Shown here: one piece after another, positions 62,701 through 64,000 of the stretch | Layout of the letters: every line of letters starts with the position of its first letter | Position numbering within the stretch: the stretch's first letter is position 1 | Assembly: GCA_017411435.1 (NCBI GenBank) | Contig: JAFQQD010000035.1 | Span: 54,827 to 118,826, forward strand | DNA: 64,000 bases | DNA from: Clostridia bacterium | GTDB lineage: Bacteria; Bacillota; Clostridia; UMGS1883 | Reading direction: 5' to 3' | The notes under the pieces: model-generated | Database searches by the model: none | What the model was told of the DNA's origin: nothing | The model's input: the letters and a program-made list of their open reading frames with translations, nothing else | Position numbers and translations under genes: made by a program

Positions 62701-63603
62701 TTAAAGAAGCTCGGCAGGGAGGGATCTCCTCTGCTGCACAGTTTGGGGACGGGGCAATTTTTGTTCCACTTTCTTTTCTGTTTGCTTTTTAACCTGTTCT
62801 GCCATTTTGCTCTTTGTAATCCTCTTCTGCTTTCCCTTGCAGATTCTTATAATCGTGCCACGGGAGATTCCCGTTTCTCTTTCAAGCGCGCTTTTTGAAA
62901 TACCCATTTCCTCTACGAGTTTTTTCACAACTGCGTTGCGAAGCTGCATATCAAAACTCTTGATAAGTGCAGGGTCGTCTATGTCAAGCTCGCTCTTTAT
63001 GATTCTTCTGATATGCGCATCACTCTTCTTATGGGAGGAGGTAATCTCAAACGATTCCTCTTCCTCCGATGCGTTAAGCTGGGCAAAACTCTCGGTCGCA
63101 GTCTTTCTGTTATCACTTAACATATTAAGGAAGAAATCAATATCGACAAAGGTGTTATCACCGTCAACATACGCAGAATAACTGCTGTACTGGTACTGAC
63201 TGATTCTGCCGACAACGCGCGCTTTAAGCGGATTCTGATGTATGTAACGGATAAGGTTCATATAATATTTTTCATCCTCAACAGGCTCACTGAGGTAACG
63301 GTTGTTAAAGAGGGGGCCTGAACGGATATACTTGATGTTAAACCATGTAGCATAGTGACTGAGGATTTTTGACATAGTCTTTGAAATCTCGCCAGCGTTC
63401 TTTTCTTTTATGAAAAGATGCACATGATTTGTCATAAGACAGTATGCGTAAAGGTCAAATTCCATTTCCGACTTAACTGTAGCGATAATGTCCTTCAACT
63501 TTTCGTAATCGGCTCTTTCTTCAAACAGATTCTGTCTGCCGATGCCCTTGAATATAATATGGTACATTCCTGTTTTGCTTAATAATCTTGGCTTTCTGCT
63601 CAT
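62701..63603 (-). CDS. REP-associated tyrosine transposase (RAYT, IS200-like) with C-terminal helix-turn-helix
   Basis: About 300 residues. The Y1 nuclease domain has GMYHIIFKGIGRQNLFEE near 13, the HUH pair in YCLMTNHVHLFIKE near 62, and the Tyr region YYMNLIRYIHQNPLKARVV near 117. A long C-terminal part with VVKKLVEEMGISKSALERET and GISRGTIIRICKGK (about 225-260) is a DNA-binding helix-turn-helix. ATG 63603 has GGGTG at six bases; GTG/ATG at 63612 and 63609 are alternatives. The last ~18 residues (LPRPQTVQ and beyond) are encoded by the terminal repeat and flanking DNA. Confidence 0.9.
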   Translation of the reverse strand: MSRKPRLLSKTGMYHIIFKGIGRQNLFEERADYEKLKDIIATVKSEMEFDLYAYCLMTNHVHLFIKEKNAGEISKTMSKILSHYATWFNIKYIRSGPLFNNRYLSEPVEDEKYYMNLIRYIHQNPLKARVVGRISQYQYSSYSAYVDGDNTFVDIDFFLNMLSDNRKTATESFAQLNASEEEESFEITSSHKKSDAHIRRIIKSELDIDDPALIKSFDMQLRNAVVKKLVEEMGISKSALERETGISRGTIIRICKGKQKRITKSKMAEQVKKQTEKKVEQKLPRPQTVQQRRSLPAELL

Positions 63604-63685
63604 TTTCATCACCCGATTTTATTGTAACATATATTTTATTCGAACGCAAGAAAAATATAACAAAAATTGCCCCGTCCCCAAACTG
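62739..63685. mobile_element. RAYT unit bounded by 27-bp perfect inverted repeats
   Basis: Bases 62739-62765 (starting CAGTTTGGGGACGGGGCAAT) are the exact reverse complement of 63659-63685. The 947-bp unit contains nearly the whole RAYT gene; the left repeat is read as its C-terminus. The same repeat, without a transposase, is dispersed at 24068, 26987, 27143, 43474-43629 and 49881. Confidence 0.85.
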
Positions 63686-63702
63686 TTGCTGCAAAAGCCG
63701 TA

Positions 63703-64000
63703 ATGCACATGGCGCAGGGGAAGGCGACGGAGGTTGACAATGCCTTATTATCGAGAAGCAGCGGTGCAGTGACGCTTTTAACTGCAGTTGAAGGAAACAA
63801 TAAGGCGCTGAAGAGTATTAAGGCTGCAGCGCAGACGCAACTTCGTGAGAGTGCGACGGAAGTGCAGAGTGGTGAGATTCTTCGCGGTGCTCAGAATGAC
63901 AATGGGTACGGAGTGCGGAGTGAAAAAGCATTTGAAGGTATAAAGTACAGAGTAGGATATACAGACAAAAACAACCCTGTAGTAATGCTTGAGGAGGATA
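63703..64000 (+). CDS. Partial gene, phage minor-head/polyvalent-protein-like, running out of the window
   Basis: One frame is open from 63661 to the window end. From ATG 63703 it gives 99 residues without a stop. KYRVGYTDKNNPVVMLEED near the end resembles the toxin-associated domains at the C-terminus of MuF-type phage head proteins; this is a pattern impression. Residues around SGEILRGAQNDN are encoded by a dispersed repeat (63874-63901) that has entered in frame. No ribosome site precedes the ATG, and the RAYT unit ends 18 bases upstream, so the gene is probably the 3' part of one cut by that insertion. Confidence 0.5.
   Translation, partial: MHMAQGKATEVDNALLSRSSGAVTLLTAVEGNNKALKSIKAAAQTQLRESATEVQSGEILRGAQNDNGYGVRSEKAFEGIKYRVGYTDKNNPVVMLEED
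63874..63901 (+). repeat. CTGTCATCCTGAG-type repeat fragment inside a coding frame
   Basis: GAGATTCTTCGCGGTGCTCA followed by GAATGACA matches the right half of the 5276-5340 repeat and the fragment at 43439-43466. It keeps the reading frame of the surrounding gene. Confidence 0.65.

Overview
The window reads as a chromosome segment from an anaerobic, spore-lineage member of the Clostridia (Bacillota). Support comes from spo0A, an hrcA-grpE-dnaK-dnaJ operon under a CIRCE element, a T-box leader ahead of thrS, mecA, and an NfnAB-type flavin/iron-sulfur pair. Shine-Dalgarno sites of the AGGAGG type stand before almost every gene. I cannot place it below class level from sequence alone.

Layout. 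1-541: end of an unrecognised gene. 548-880: two copies of a 132-bp repeat. 898-3513: T-box leader, a small HUH (IS200-like/RAYT) transposase, then thrS. 3636-11979: CIRCE, hrcA, grpE, dnaK, dnaJ, prmA, rsmE, and a phosphopantetheinyl-transferase-like frame that runs in frame into a DUF1015 gene. 12044-14321: leftward genes (small XRE regulator, aminotransferase, Lrp-type regulator). 14413-24065: rightward housekeeping genes (M20 peptidase, methyltransferase, Nudix hydrolase, mtaB, a gene relic, NusG-domain II and Gx-transporter genes, dGTPase-like HD gene, gltX, CapA-like). 24068-27177: a GH2 enzyme bracketed by dispersed repeats. 27178-45716: a podovirus-like element interrupted by nfnAB-like genes. 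45935-58471: EF-G-like protein, a PepSY lipoprotein, pgk-tpiA-gpmI, murI, DUF1934, argS, a C-terminal processing protease, an AraC-type regulator and mecA. 58570-63685 (leftward): serA/serC, two half-size TauE proteins, spo0A and a second RAYT with 27-bp terminal inverted repeats. 63703-64000: the start of another phage-like gene.

The most unusual part is the phage-like element. An S24-type autocleavable repressor faces, across a compact two-promoter/four-operator switch, an operon that goes almost directly into terminase, portal, scaffold, N4-gp56 capsid, adaptor and tail genes. A second segment carries tail fibres, holin and amidase. I see no integrase, excisionase, replication gene or tape-measure gene. 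Between the two segments sits a metabolic two-gene unit with its own consensus promoter and terminator. All frames are intact, while host repeats have landed only between genes. This suggests long residence and possibly domestication (gene-transfer-agent-like), though a decayed prophage is not excluded.

The second theme is dispersed repeats. A GGGGACGGGG-type repeat occurs at six or more places, including as exact terminal inverted repeats of the RAYT unit at 62739-63685. One copy appears to have inserted into an older repeat, and the related uninterrupted copy lies between dnaK and dnaJ.
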